Assembly: GCF_018835585.1 (NCBI RefSeq)
Contig: NZ_JAHGVE010000023.1
Coordinates: 17,599-81,598 of the forward strand
DNA from: Pelorhabdus rhamnosifermentans
GTDB taxonomy: Bacteria > Bacillota > Negativicutes > UMGS1260
DNA: 64,000 bases
Reading direction: 5' to 3'
The notes beneath the pieces are model-generated. The model had not been told where the DNA came from. It did not search any database and saw only the letters and a program-made list of their open reading frames with translations. Of this stretch, positions 33,027-41,012 are shown piece after piece; position 1 is the first letter of the stretch, and every line of letters begins with the position of its first letter. The position numbers and the translations under genes were made by a program.

Positions 33027-33653
33027 ATGTTAATGGAGAAAAATTGTACGAATTTTATTGAGGTACTGGCTTCGTCAGCGCCAGTACCTGGTGGAGGTGG
33101 GGCTTCTGCTTATGTTGGCGTTATTGGCATGGCCCTCGGAAGCATGGTCGCCAATCTTACACTAGGTAAGAAGAAGTATGACGACGTGCAAGCTGATATT
33201 AAGAATTTACTGAGTAAAGCTGATGATATCCAGAAAACACTAATGGATTTAGTTGAAAAGGATGCGGAAGTTTTTGAACCTCTTTCAAAAGCATATGGAC
33301 TACCTAACAACAACGATGAAGAAAGGCTATATAAGAATAAGCGAATGGAAGACTGCTTAAAACTTGCTTGTAGCGTGCCGATAAAAATTATGGAAACAGC
33401 AGTGGAGGCCATTATTCTTCAGGAAGAACTGGCAGAAAAGGGGACCAAAATAGCGCTAAGTGATGTAGGTGTGGGGGTACTTTTCTGTAAATCAGCTTTA
33501 ATGGGAGCAAGCTTAAATGTGTTTATCAATACCAAGCTGATGAAGGACAGAATTTATGCAGAAGAGATAAATGCAGGTGTTGAAAAAATGCTTGAAGCAT
33601 CCGGAAAACGCGCTGACGCAGTGTATGAAAAAGTATTGAAGAGTCTTAAATAG
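33027..33653 (+). CDS. fchA: Methenyltetrahydrofolate cyclohydrolase (FchA)
   Basis: A 208-residue member of the formiminotransferase-cyclodeaminase/cyclohydrolase family. It interconverts 10-formyl-THF and methenyl-THF. The opening FIEVLASSAPVPGGGGASAYVG, with the glycine-rich P-G-G-G-G loop, is diagnostic, and the rest is all-helical as expected. GGAGGG (33011-33016) lies about 10 bases before ATG 33027; the ATG at 33033 is possible. folD follows 62 bases on. Because that FolD lacks the cyclohydrolase lysine, FchA is probably the only cyclohydrolase made here. Confidence 0.92.
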   Translation: MLMEKNCTNFIEVLASSAPVPGGGGASAYVGVIGMALGSMVANLTLGKKKYDDVQADIKNLLSKADDIQKTLMDLVEKDAEVFEPLSKAYGLPNNNDEERLYKNKRMEDCLKLACSVPIKIMETAVEAIILQEELAEKGTKIALSDVGVGVLFCKSALMGASLNVFINTKLMKDRIYAEEINAGVEKMLEASGKRADAVYEKVLKSLK

Positions 33654-33715
33654 TGCTTGCGATAAATCAGGATTTAAATTAATAATCTAAATTTACTGCA
33701 GCGGGAGGAAAATAA

Positions 33716-34567
33716 ATGACGGTTATTATGAAAGGCTCTGAGGTCATAAACGCAATGAAAGAAAAAATGATCATTGAGGTTGGGGAGCTTAAAAATAAAG
33801 GGGTTATCCCCGGACTCGGTATTATTCGGCTTGGAGTTAAGCCTCCTGATCTGGCCTATGAAAAAGGTGCAATTAAACGGGCGGAAAGTGTTGGCATTAA
33901 CTGTAAAGTTTTTGAATATCCTGAAACAATAGCGCAGGCTGAGCTTATTCATGAAATTAGCAAAATAAATGCGGATAAAGCCATTCATGGAATACTACTG
34001 TTTCGGCCATTACCTAAACAGATTGATGAGAGAATAATTAAGCATATAATAAGTCCAGAAAAAGACATTGACTGCTTAAATCCAATAAATGTTGCTAAGG
34101 TTTTTTCGGGCGATGAAAGTGGTTTTGCGCCTTGTACGCCCACAGCAGTTATGGAACTGCTGGAATATTATAAAATATCTGTAGAAGGAAAAAAAGTCGT
34201 TGTGATCGGGAGAAGCTTGGTTGTAGGAAAACCTTTGGCCATGATGCTTTTAAAGAAAAATGCTACGGTTACAATCTGTCATACTAGAACGCGTAATCTA
34301 AAAGAACTGTGTAGAGAGGCAGAAATTCTCATTGCTGCGGCGGGAAAAGCAAAAATGATAACTGCCGATTTTATATCACAGGGAGGTATTGTTATTGATG
34401 TAGGCATCAACATGGATCAGGTAGGGAAACTGTGCGGCGATGTAGATTATGAAGGTGCAGTAAACAATGTATCTTATATAACTCCTGTACCTGGCGGTGT
34501 TGGAACTGTAACATCATCTGTTCTTGCAAAGCATGTAATTAGAGGAGCAAGCGCTGGGTTATTGTAA
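33716..34567 (+). CDS. folD: Methylenetetrahydrofolate dehydrogenase, FolD family with altered cyclohydrolase site
   Basis: Oxidoreductase of 283 residues interconverting methenyl- and methylene-THF. The Rossmann motif VVVIGRSLVVGKPLA and the closing YITPVPGGVGTVT are standard. Aligned by eye to E. coli FolD, Tyr50 is kept (Y48) and Asp121 is kept (D119), but Lys54 becomes A52 and Gln98 becomes F96. Lys54 and Gln98 are needed for cyclohydrolase activity in the bifunctional enzyme. The protein is therefore predicted to be a dehydrogenase only, in line with the separate fchA. Whether it uses NAD or NADP is not decided by the sequence. Confidence 0.92.
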   Translation: MTVIMKGSEVINAMKEKMIIEVGELKNKGVIPGLGIIRLGVKPPDLAYEKGAIKRAESVGINCKVFEYPETIAQAELIHEISKINADKAIHGILLFRPLPKQIDERIIKHIISPEKDIDCLNPINVAKVFSGDESGFAPCTPTAVMELLEYYKISVEGKKVVVIGRSLVVGKPLAMMLLKKNATVTICHTRTRNLKELCREAEILIAAAGKAKMITADFISQGGIVIDVGINMDQVGKLCGDVDYEGAVNNVSYITPVPGGVGTVTSSVLAKHVIRGASAGLL

Positions 34568-34611
34568 AACAATTACGAGAGGCTGAAAATAGAGTGAAAG
34601 CATACATGTTA

Positions 34612-34848
34612 TTAATTAACCAACAACCTGACATCTACTTCTGCTCCGATCAACAAACGATCACTGTTTGCTGGAATATCAAGCAAGGCGTTGGCAGATA
34701 GCATGCCTGATAACATACCATTTCCCTGAAATCCCATCGGTTCAGCAAAAACACGCTGATAACATTCTTCAAGATGAATACGATTTTTATCTTCTAATTG
34801 AGTTTTTTCCAACAACATTGTTAGAGCACCTTCTAGTAATAATGCCAC
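34612..34848 (-). CDS. Small hypothetical protein (78 aa)
   Basis: Not recognised. A 78-residue frame on the - strand, starting at GTG (34848), with GGGAG about 9 bases upstream. The first 30 residues look helical (ALLLEGALTMLLEKTQ), and the end is a beta-like stretch. It sits in the gap between folD and the HDCR cluster, opposite to all neighbours. A frame of 84 codons overlaps it on the + strand but lacks a good ribosome-binding site. Moderate confidence that the - strand frame is real. Confidence 0.45.
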   Translation of the reverse strand: MALLLEGALTMLLEKTQLEDKNRIHLEECYQRVFAEPMGFQGNGMLSGMLSANALLDIPANSDRLLIGAEVDVRLLVN

Positions 34849-35023
34849 TTTCCCATCTCCCTAAAATGTATAAATTTACCTATAATTTAGCATGGATTGT
34901 ATTTAAAAGTAAAGAAAAATGAAATAAAACCCTAAGCAAAGTGTCCACAGTCAGAATCAGAACACATGATCATAATGCGGGCGAGTACAGAATGCCGCTG
35001 TTCAATGAAAGAAGGCAACTATA

Positions 35024-35611
35024 ATGAGTACTAACCTGAATGCATTTGTCGTGGCCGATCCCAATAAGTGTATTGGCTGTAAGGTTTGTGAAGTGGCTTG
35101 TTCCGTGGCTCACACTGATAAGGAGTTTGTTACTGCGGGGATGATCGACACTCCGTTGATTGCCAAATTATATCTGGTCAAGACACTGGCAGTGACGATG
35201 CCCGTCCAATGCCGCCAGTGTGAAAATGCGCCTTGTGCCCAAGTATGCCCTGTGGCGGCGATTACCCAAATCAATGACAGAATTGTGATTGATGAAACCG
35301 ATTGTATTGGCTGTAAAACTTGTCTGATGGTTTGTCCTTTCGGAGCAATAGATATTGTTCCGGTGTATAGAGACGGCGAGATGGTCAGTCAAAGCACGCT
35401 GAAGGTGAAAACTGCAGAAGGCTTTGTGGAAAAAGAACGGGTTGTGGCCAGTAAATGCGACTTGTGCGCAGGTAGGAGCACTAGTCCAGCCTGTGTCACG
35501 GCATGTCCGGAAAAAGCATTGGAAATGATCGTACCCAAACAGGAAAAGAAACAACGTAATGTGGATGCGGCGGTTAATTTGCTGAACTATGTAAAGAAAT
35601 TTGTTGAATAA
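35024..35611 (+). CDS. HycB-like 4Fe-4S polyferredoxin (HDCR electron-transfer subunit)
   Basis: A 195-residue four-cluster ferredoxin of the HycB/HydN type. Cysteine groups are CIGCKVCEVACS, CRQCENAPCAQVCP, CIGCKTCLMVCP and CDLCAGRS...CVTACP. In the HDCR of Acetobacterium woodii similar subunits form the Fe-S wire between hydrogenase and formate dehydrogenase. Its stop codon overlaps an upstream in-frame ATG of the next gene. A second homologue is encoded at 38036. Confidence 0.88.
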   Translation: MSTNLNAFVVADPNKCIGCKVCEVACSVAHTDKEFVTAGMIDTPLIAKLYLVKTLAVTMPVQCRQCENAPCAQVCPVAAITQINDRIVIDETDCIGCKTCLMVCPFGAIDIVPVYRDGEMVSQSTLKVKTAEGFVEKERVVASKCDLCAGRSTSPACVTACPEKALEMIVPKQEKKQRNVDAAVNLLNYVKKFVE

Positions 35612-35649
35612 TGAACGAGATCAGATTCATGACAACAGGAGGACTTAGC

Positions 35650-37056
35650 ATGGATGAAGATATTGTCCGTATGACTACGGCAGATGTCGCTCGCATTATT
35701 CATATTGATCAGGAACTGTGTACAGGGTGTCAGCGCTGCGTAGCAATTTGCCCAGTCGATGCCATTAAAGGTCAAAAAGGACAGCCACAGACAATTTGTC
35801 AAGAACGCTGCGTTGCCTGTGGTCAGTGCGTTCAAATTTGCAGTGCCTATGCTTCTATCTTTGACGAGGATATCGCGCCACGTGAACAAAAAATTGCGGA
35901 ACGCGGGCTGCTTTCGTCAGTGAAAGAACCGTTATTCGCATCATACAACTGCGGCGATGCGCTAAAAGTCAAAGCTGCTCTGGCTGATTCTCAACTGTTC
36001 ACAATGGTACAGTGCGCTCCTGCCGTTCGGGTAGCAATTGCGGAAGAATTCGGTCTACCTTGGGGTAGCCTAGTACCTGGGAAAATAGCGGCGGCGTTAA
36101 GAAAACTTGGTTGTAACAGGGTTTACGACACAAATTTTGCCGCTGATCTGACGATTATGGAAGAAGGTTCCGAACTCATTCAGCGAGTGACTGCTGGTGG
36201 CACGTTGCCGATGTTCACTTCCTGCTGTCCCGCCTGGGTGAAGTATGTCGAGCAGACCTATCCGGAATTAATTCCCCATCTTTCGAGTTGCAAGTCACCG
36301 CAACAAATGGCCGGTGCGATATTCAAGACTTATGGCACGAAAGTCGATAGGGTAGAGGCGGAGCGGGTTTTTAGCATTTCAGTTATGCCCTGCACTTGCA
36401 AAAAATTCGAATGTGGTCGACCGGAAATGGATGATAGTGGTTATCGCGATGTAGACGTGGTCATTACAACGCGAGAACTGGCGCAATTAATTAAAGATGC
36501 CGAAATCGACTTTCTCCATTTACCGGAGGAAGAATTCGACAAACCGCTGGGGACTTACACCGGAGCGGCCAGCCTCTTCGGTGTGTCTGGTGGGGTTATG
36601 GAGGCCGCGCTGCGTACCAGTTATAAATTGATTACCAGGGAATCGATACCGGAGATCAGCATCCGTTCTGTCCGTGGCGGCGCGGGGATACGTAAGGCCA
36701 GTGTAAAAGTTGGTAACTGGACATTGAAAGTTGTCGTTGTATCAGGTCTTAAGAATGCGAAGACGGTTATGGAGCAAATTAAGGCAGGTAAGGCTGATTT
36801 TCAGTTTATGGAAGTTATGTGTTGTCCAGCTGGCTGTGTGAGCGGAGGCGGCCAACCAAAGGTTCTCCTGCCATCCGACAGGCCCGGCGCTTATGTTGGC
36901 AGAGCGGCGAATACATATGCTCATGATGAAAATTTGCGAATACGAGAATCTCATAATAATCCGGATGTTCAAAAGCTTTATAAGTTTTTTTTGGGAGAAC
37001 CGCTGGGACATGAATCACATCATTTGTTACATACCCAATATACGTCGAGAAAATAA
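35650..37056 (+). CDS. hydA2: [FeFe] hydrogenase catalytic subunit (HydA2/HDCR type)
   Basis: Hydrogenase of about 468 residues. Two N-terminal [4Fe-4S] motifs, CTGCQRCVAICP and CVACGQCVQICS, precede the H-cluster domain. The H-cluster motifs are TSCCPAWVKY (L1), MPCTCKKFE (L2) and EVMCCPAGCVSGGGQP (L3), all complete. ATG 35650 is preferred since AGGAGG (35637-35642) is 7 bases upstream; ATG 35611 lacks a site. There is no diaphorase or bifurcating partner nearby; the neighbours are HycB-like, FdhD and formate dehydrogenase genes. This indicates a hydrogen-dependent CO2 reductase rather than an NADH-linked hydrogenase. Confidence 0.93.
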   Translation: MDEDIVRMTTADVARIIHIDQELCTGCQRCVAICPVDAIKGQKGQPQTICQERCVACGQCVQICSAYASIFDEDIAPREQKIAERGLLSSVKEPLFASYNCGDALKVKAALADSQLFTMVQCAPAVRVAIAEEFGLPWGSLVPGKIAAALRKLGCNRVYDTNFAADLTIMEEGSELIQRVTAGGTLPMFTSCCPAWVKYVEQTYPELIPHLSSCKSPQQMAGAIFKTYGTKVDRVEAERVFSISVMPCTCKKFECGRPEMDDSGYRDVDVVITTRELAQLIKDAEIDFLHLPEEEFDKPLGTYTGAASLFGVSGGVMEAALRTSYKLITRESIPEISIRSVRGGAGIRKASVKVGNWTLKVVVVSGLKNAKTVMEQIKAGKADFQFMEVMCCPAGCVSGGGQPKVLLPSDRPGAYVGRAANTYAHDENLRIRESHNNPDVQKLYKFFLGEPLGHESHHLLHTQYTSRK

Positions 37057-37164
37057 GTGTTAGGAGCTGGTTTGTGTGGAGGGCTTCCTTGGCACGGACA
37101 TGGAGTTGGTTGTCCGCCAGAATAATTTAGCAGGATTCGAAATACGATCATAGAGGGTGTTAAA

Positions 37165-37968
37165 ATGCAGACGACAATATTCGGCGTACAAGCTTATCCT
37201 GCGCTAAAAGCGATGAATGAAAGATTGGTTCCGGTTCGAGATATGGTGTCTGAGGAAAAGCCGTTGACGTTATTTTTGAACGGCAAAGAATTGGTGACAA
37301 TGCTGTGCTCACCAGTAGATCAGCGCTACTTAGTTTTAGGCTTTCTGATTTCCGAAGGAATGATTGCCAGCATTCAGGATTTGACTCAGTTTACGGTGGA
37401 TAGCGAACGTGGTTTGATTTGGGTCGAAGCAGAAAAAGTACCGCACAATGCCGGGCAAATGTATTTAAAACGCTGTCTAACGGCTTGCTGCGGGCGGGGG
37501 CGGGCTGAGTTTTATTTTGCAAACGATGCGCGTGTATCCAAATTGATCGAAAGTAAGCTTCGTGTCCGAGTCCAAGACATCAACAGCTATGTTCGCATGC
37601 TGGAGCAAGCTTCAGAAACACATAGGGTCACATATGGCGTGCACAGCGGAGCTCTTGCTGACGACGGAACGCTGATGTACTTTGCTGAAGATATTGGTCG
37701 GCATAATGTGTTTGATAAACTGTATGGCAAATGTCTTGAATGTGGGGTAAGCCCTGCCGACAAAATAATTGTGTTTAGCGGTCGTGTTTCGTCTGAAATC
37801 ATTCTTAAAGTAAGCAAGATGGGCGTACCAGTGGTGGTAGCCCGGTCAGTTCCGACTTCACTAGCAATAGATATGGCTTTGAAATTGGGCATAACCCTCA
37901 TTTGCATAGCAAAAGGGGACTGGTTTCATGTCTATACGCATACAGAACGGGTGCTTGTGGACGATTGA
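37165..37968 (+). CDS. fdhD: Formate dehydrogenase accessory sulfurtransferase FdhD
   Basis: A 267-residue FdhD-family protein, needed to sulfurate the molybdenum/tungsten cofactor of formate dehydrogenase. The LVLGFLISEGMI strand, the HNVFDKLYG motif (in EDIGRHNVFDK) and the late FSGRVSSEIILKV and VARSVPTSLA segments are diagnostic. The loop bearing the sulfur-relay cysteines reads LTACCGRG (C108, C109) instead of the CxxC known in E. coli FdhD. It sits between hydA2 and the second hycB, like fdhD in the A. woodii HDCR cluster. Confidence 0.93.
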   Translation: MQTTIFGVQAYPALKAMNERLVPVRDMVSEEKPLTLFLNGKELVTMLCSPVDQRYLVLGFLISEGMIASIQDLTQFTVDSERGLIWVEAEKVPHNAGQMYLKRCLTACCGRGRAEFYFANDARVSKLIESKLRVRVQDINSYVRMLEQASETHRVTYGVHSGALADDGTLMYFAEDIGRHNVFDKLYGKCLECGVSPADKIIVFSGRVSSEIILKVSKMGVPVVVARSVPTSLAIDMALKLGITLICIAKGDWFHVYTHTERVLVDD

Positions 37969-38035
37969 CAGGGGATGGAAATTTTTCCATTAGACTCGTA
38001 TCTTGCACTACAGAATGATGAGGGAGCGATTTTTG

Positions 38036-38614
38036 ATGAACAAATTTATCGTTGCAGACCCGAACAAATGCATTGGTTGTCGTACTTGTGAAATTGCCTG
38101 CGTGTTGGCGCACTCACCGGCAGACGCGCTGATAACGGGTTCGCTGGACCGGGATTTTACTCCGCGGCTGCGGGTGGTTAAGACTGCCACTGTCAGTGTT
38201 CCGGTCCAGTGTCATCATTGTGAGGATGCACCTTGCGCCAATGTTTGTCCATCTCAAGCGATTATAAACAAGGATCATACCATCCAAATAAATACCGAAG
38301 TGTGTATTGGCTGCAAAAACTGCATAATAGCGTGCCCCTTTGGTGTGATAGAGCTTGTTCCACAGGTTTTAAAAGGCGAAAAAATTCAGCAAACTGGCCT
38401 CAAAATTGTTGATGGCAATGGTGCACGCGAAAAAGAAAGAATTGTGGCTTTGAAATGCGATTTGTGTATTAACCGGCAGGAAGGTCCCGCTTGTGCTGGT
38501 GTTTGCCCGATGCAGGCATTCAAGCCGATCGAAGGCACGGCTATGTCCAAACATGTCAAAAAAAGAAGGCTGGCTTGCGCCGAGGAACTGTCGCGTATTT
38601 CTTTCAAACAATAA
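38036..38614 (+). CDS. HycB-like 4Fe-4S polyferredoxin, second copy
   Basis: A paralogue of the protein at 35024, about 192 residues, with four [4Fe-4S] groups: CIGCRTCEIACV, CHHCEDAPCANVCP, CIGCKNCIIACP and CDLCINRQEGPACAGVCP. ATG 38036 is chosen with AGGGAG (38021-38026) 9 bases upstream. It ends 25 bases before the formate dehydrogenase gene and probably is the direct electron partner of that subunit. Confidence 0.87.
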   Translation: MNKFIVADPNKCIGCRTCEIACVLAHSPADALITGSLDRDFTPRLRVVKTATVSVPVQCHHCEDAPCANVCPSQAIINKDHTIQINTEVCIGCKNCIIACPFGVIELVPQVLKGEKIQQTGLKIVDGNGAREKERIVALKCDLCINRQEGPACAGVCPMQAFKPIEGTAMSKHVKKRRLACAEELSRISFKQ

Positions 38615-38639
38615 TCAATCGGGGCAGGGAGGTATAAAG

Positions 38640-40769
38640 ATGGTTGAAAAAGTACTGACGGTTTGCCCATATTGCGGCGGTGGCTGTAAACTTAATTTAA
38701 TTGTGGAAAACCATGCGATTATCAGTGCAGAACCGGCTGATGGCCGTACGAATGAAGGGACTCTATGTTTAAAGGGTTATTATGGATGGGATTTTCTAAA
38801 TGATACGCGGCGGCTAACTAAGCGCTTAACCAAGCCATTACTAAAAAAGTCGGGCGAATTCGTGGCAGTTTCGTGGAAAGAAGCCATTCATTTTACTGCG
38901 AACCGACTTCAGGCGATTAAGGATAAGTACGGTCCGGATGCAATTATGGTGGCCGGATCGGCTCGTGGACCGGGAAACGAAGCCAACTACGTGTTGCAAA
39001 AATTCACCAGAGCGGTACTGGGCACGAATAATATTGATCATTGTGCCCGCCTCTGCCATGCGCCATCAGTGGCTGGTCTTGCCTATACTTTAGGCAATGG
39101 CGCCATGTCCAATTCAATACCGGAAATAGAAGACAGCAAGTGCCTATTTATTTTCGGTTATAATGCAGCCGAATCACATCCGGTAGTAGCCCGACGGATT
39201 ATCAAGGCCAAGGAAAAAGGTGCCAGAATTATTGTTACCGATCCTCGATATACCGAGGCGGCGCGAATTGCCGATTTGTGGTTGCCCATCAACAATGGCA
39301 CCAATATGGCCCTGGTAAACGCATGTGCGAATGTTCTGATTATGGAAGGACTGTACAATAAACATTATGTGGCCAATTATACTGAAGGATTTGAGGAATA
39401 TAAGGTGTTAGTATCTAAGTACACCCCTGAGTATGCCGAGAAAATTACCGGTGTCCCCGCGATGAAAGTCCGTGAGGCCATGCGCATGTACGCCGCTGCT
39501 CCGAGTGCTTTCATTCTTTGGGGTATGGGTGTAACACAGTTTGGGCAAGCGGTAGATGTGGTCAAGGGACTGTCTGGACTAGCATTGCTGACAGGCAATT
39601 ATGGTCGACCCAATGTCGGCGTAGGCCCGGTTCGAGGACAAAACAATGTTCAGGGTACCTGTGATATGGGGGTGCTTCCCAATCTATTCCCTGGTTATCA
39701 ATCGGTGACAGATGCACAAGCCAGAGAAAAATTCCAGAAAGCCTGGAAGGTGGAAACCCTTTCGGCCAATGTAGGGTATGATATAACGCAAGTACCAGAG
39801 TTGGTAGATGCCGGAAAAATAAAAGCCTATTATATTATGGGAGAAGATCCGGCACAAAGCGATCCAGACGTAGCTCACCTGCGCCATGCTCTGGACAAAC
39901 TGGAACTGGTTATAGTTCAAGATATCTTTATGAATAAAACTGCATTGCACGCCGATGTAATATTGCCGGCTACTTCCTGGGGGGAGCATGAGGGAGTGTA
40001 TTCTACCGCTGACCGCGGTTTTCAGCAATTCCGCAAAGCAGTAGAACCCAAGGGCGATGTCAAAACTGACTGGGAAATTATTTCATTAATTGCTAAGGAA
40101 ATGGGCTATCAAATGCAGTATGCAGACACAAAAGAAATATGGACAGAGATGATTGGACTATGTCCTATGTATGCTGGTGCTACATACCAACGTTTAGAAG
40201 AACTGGGCGGAATACAATGGCCTTGTCCGGATGAAAAACATCCGGGAACACCGTATCTTTATAGCGGAAATCGCTTCAATACTGTCAACGGCAAAGGAAA
40301 GCTATTTGCTGTGGATTGGCGCCCACCTCTGGAAAGTCCTGATCAGGAATATCCATTCATTCTATGCACAGTGCGAGAAATCAGCCATTACTCAGTCCGA
40401 ACCATGACCGGTAACTGCGTAGCTTTGCAACAATTGGCCGATGAGCCCGGACATGTGCAAATGAGCATTGAAGATTCGGAAAAATTGGGAGTGGAAGATC
40501 AGGAGCTGGTATGGGTATCATCCCGCCGCGGCCGGGTCATATCGCGAATTATGGCGACAGAACGTGTGAGAAAAGGTGCCGTGTATATGACGTATCATTG
40601 GTGGATCGGGGCTTGTAACGAACTGACAATTAATCACTTGGATCCGGTTTCTAAGACACCAGAATATAAGCATTGTGCGGTAAAAGTGGAGAAAATTGAC
40701 GATCAACGCTGGGCGGAACAATATGTTGTCGAAGAATACGCCAAGATTAGAAAACAGATGCTTTGCTAA
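38640..40769 (+). CDS. fdhF: Molybdopterin formate dehydrogenase (HDCR catalytic subunit, Cys type)
   Basis: CO2-reducing formate dehydrogenase of 709 residues, close to E. coli FdhH in length. The N-terminal [4Fe-4S] motif is CPYCGGGC...CLKG. The active-site segment ARLCHAPSVAGLA has cysteine (C139) where selenocysteine sits in FdhH, followed by H140. The MPT-binding pieces GYNAAESHPV, TDPRYTEAARIAD and the late MTYHWW are present. The real start is ATG 38640 with GGGAGGT upstream; the open frame runs further back into hycB without meaning. With HydA2, two HycB-like proteins and FdhD it gives an HDCR-type complex that makes formate from H2 + CO2. Confidence 0.92.
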   Translation: MVEKVLTVCPYCGGGCKLNLIVENHAIISAEPADGRTNEGTLCLKGYYGWDFLNDTRRLTKRLTKPLLKKSGEFVAVSWKEAIHFTANRLQAIKDKYGPDAIMVAGSARGPGNEANYVLQKFTRAVLGTNNIDHCARLCHAPSVAGLAYTLGNGAMSNSIPEIEDSKCLFIFGYNAAESHPVVARRIIKAKEKGARIIVTDPRYTEAARIADLWLPINNGTNMALVNACANVLIMEGLYNKHYVANYTEGFEEYKVLVSKYTPEYAEKITGVPAMKVREAMRMYAAAPSAFILWGMGVTQFGQAVDVVKGLSGLALLTGNYGRPNVGVGPVRGQNNVQGTCDMGVLPNLFPGYQSVTDAQAREKFQKAWKVETLSANVGYDITQVPELVDAGKIKAYYIMGEDPAQSDPDVAHLRHALDKLELVIVQDIFMNKTALHADVILPATSWGEHEGVYSTADRGFQQFRKAVEPKGDVKTDWEIISLIAKEMGYQMQYADTKEIWTEMIGLCPMYAGATYQRLEELGGIQWPCPDEKHPGTPYLYSGNRFNTVNGKGKLFAVDWRPPLESPDQEYPFILCTVREISHYSVRTMTGNCVALQQLADEPGHVQMSIEDSEKLGVEDQELVWVSSRRGRVISRIMATERVRKGAVYMTYHWWIGACNELTINHLDPVSKTPEYKHCAVKVEKIDDQRWAEQYVVEEYAKIRKQMLC

Positions 40770-40870
40770 TTACATACGGATGTTGTCTAATATCTTTGTT
40801 GATTATTTTCAAACTGAAGTTAGTTAATATTAAAAGAACAGTTTTTGCTAAGTGAAAGTTTTAAAATAAT

Positions 40871-40918
40871 TTAAAAAAATGCAAAAAATGATATCTAGCT
40901 TGGCAGGAATTCAAAAAA
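40871..40918 (+). repeat. AT-rich GCAGGAATTCAAAAA element, copy before the acs operon
   Basis: A stretch of 48 bases ending GCAGGAATTCAAAAA that aligns, with few differences over its last 38 bases, to 16213-16260 in front of the MetVF/Hdr operon. Both copies lie upstream of a GTATATAC operator. It probably belongs to the promoter. Confidence 0.6.
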
Positions 40919-40932
40919 CTCGCAGAGAAAAA

Positions 40933-40946
40933 TATGTATATACATA
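40933..40946 (+). promoter_or_regulatory. GntR/HutC-type operator before the acs operon
   Basis: Perfect 14-base palindrome TATGTATATACATA containing GTATATAC (40936-40943), followed by TAGATTATGTGTAATCAG, nearly as at 16349-16368. It lies about 70 bases before the DUF3786 gene that leads the acs operon. Confidence 0.6.
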
Positions 40947-41012
40947 TAGATTATGTGTAATCAGTTAGTAGATTACAGAAATAACTGAACGTCAGCAAGA
41001 GGTGAAATTATC

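Noticed and set aside
34668..34922. 84-codon frame on the + strand opposite the small gene at 34612
   Set aside because: No ribosome-binding site, low-complexity composition, and the - strand frame has better start signals.
37110..37130. CTTGGCACGGACATGGAG before fdhD as a sigma-54 promoter
   Set aside because: It has TGGCAC but the -12 position lacks the required GC at the right spacing.
38493..38639. Longer N-terminus of the formate dehydrogenase frame
   Set aside because: This stretch overlaps hycB in another frame; the ribosome-binding site and the CPYCGGGC domain start fit ATG 38640.
40900..40918. TTGGCAGGAATTCAAAA before the acs operon as a sigma-54 promoter
   Set aside because: No GC at the -12 position; the element recurs with TTAGCAGG and TTGCAGG, so it is a different motif.
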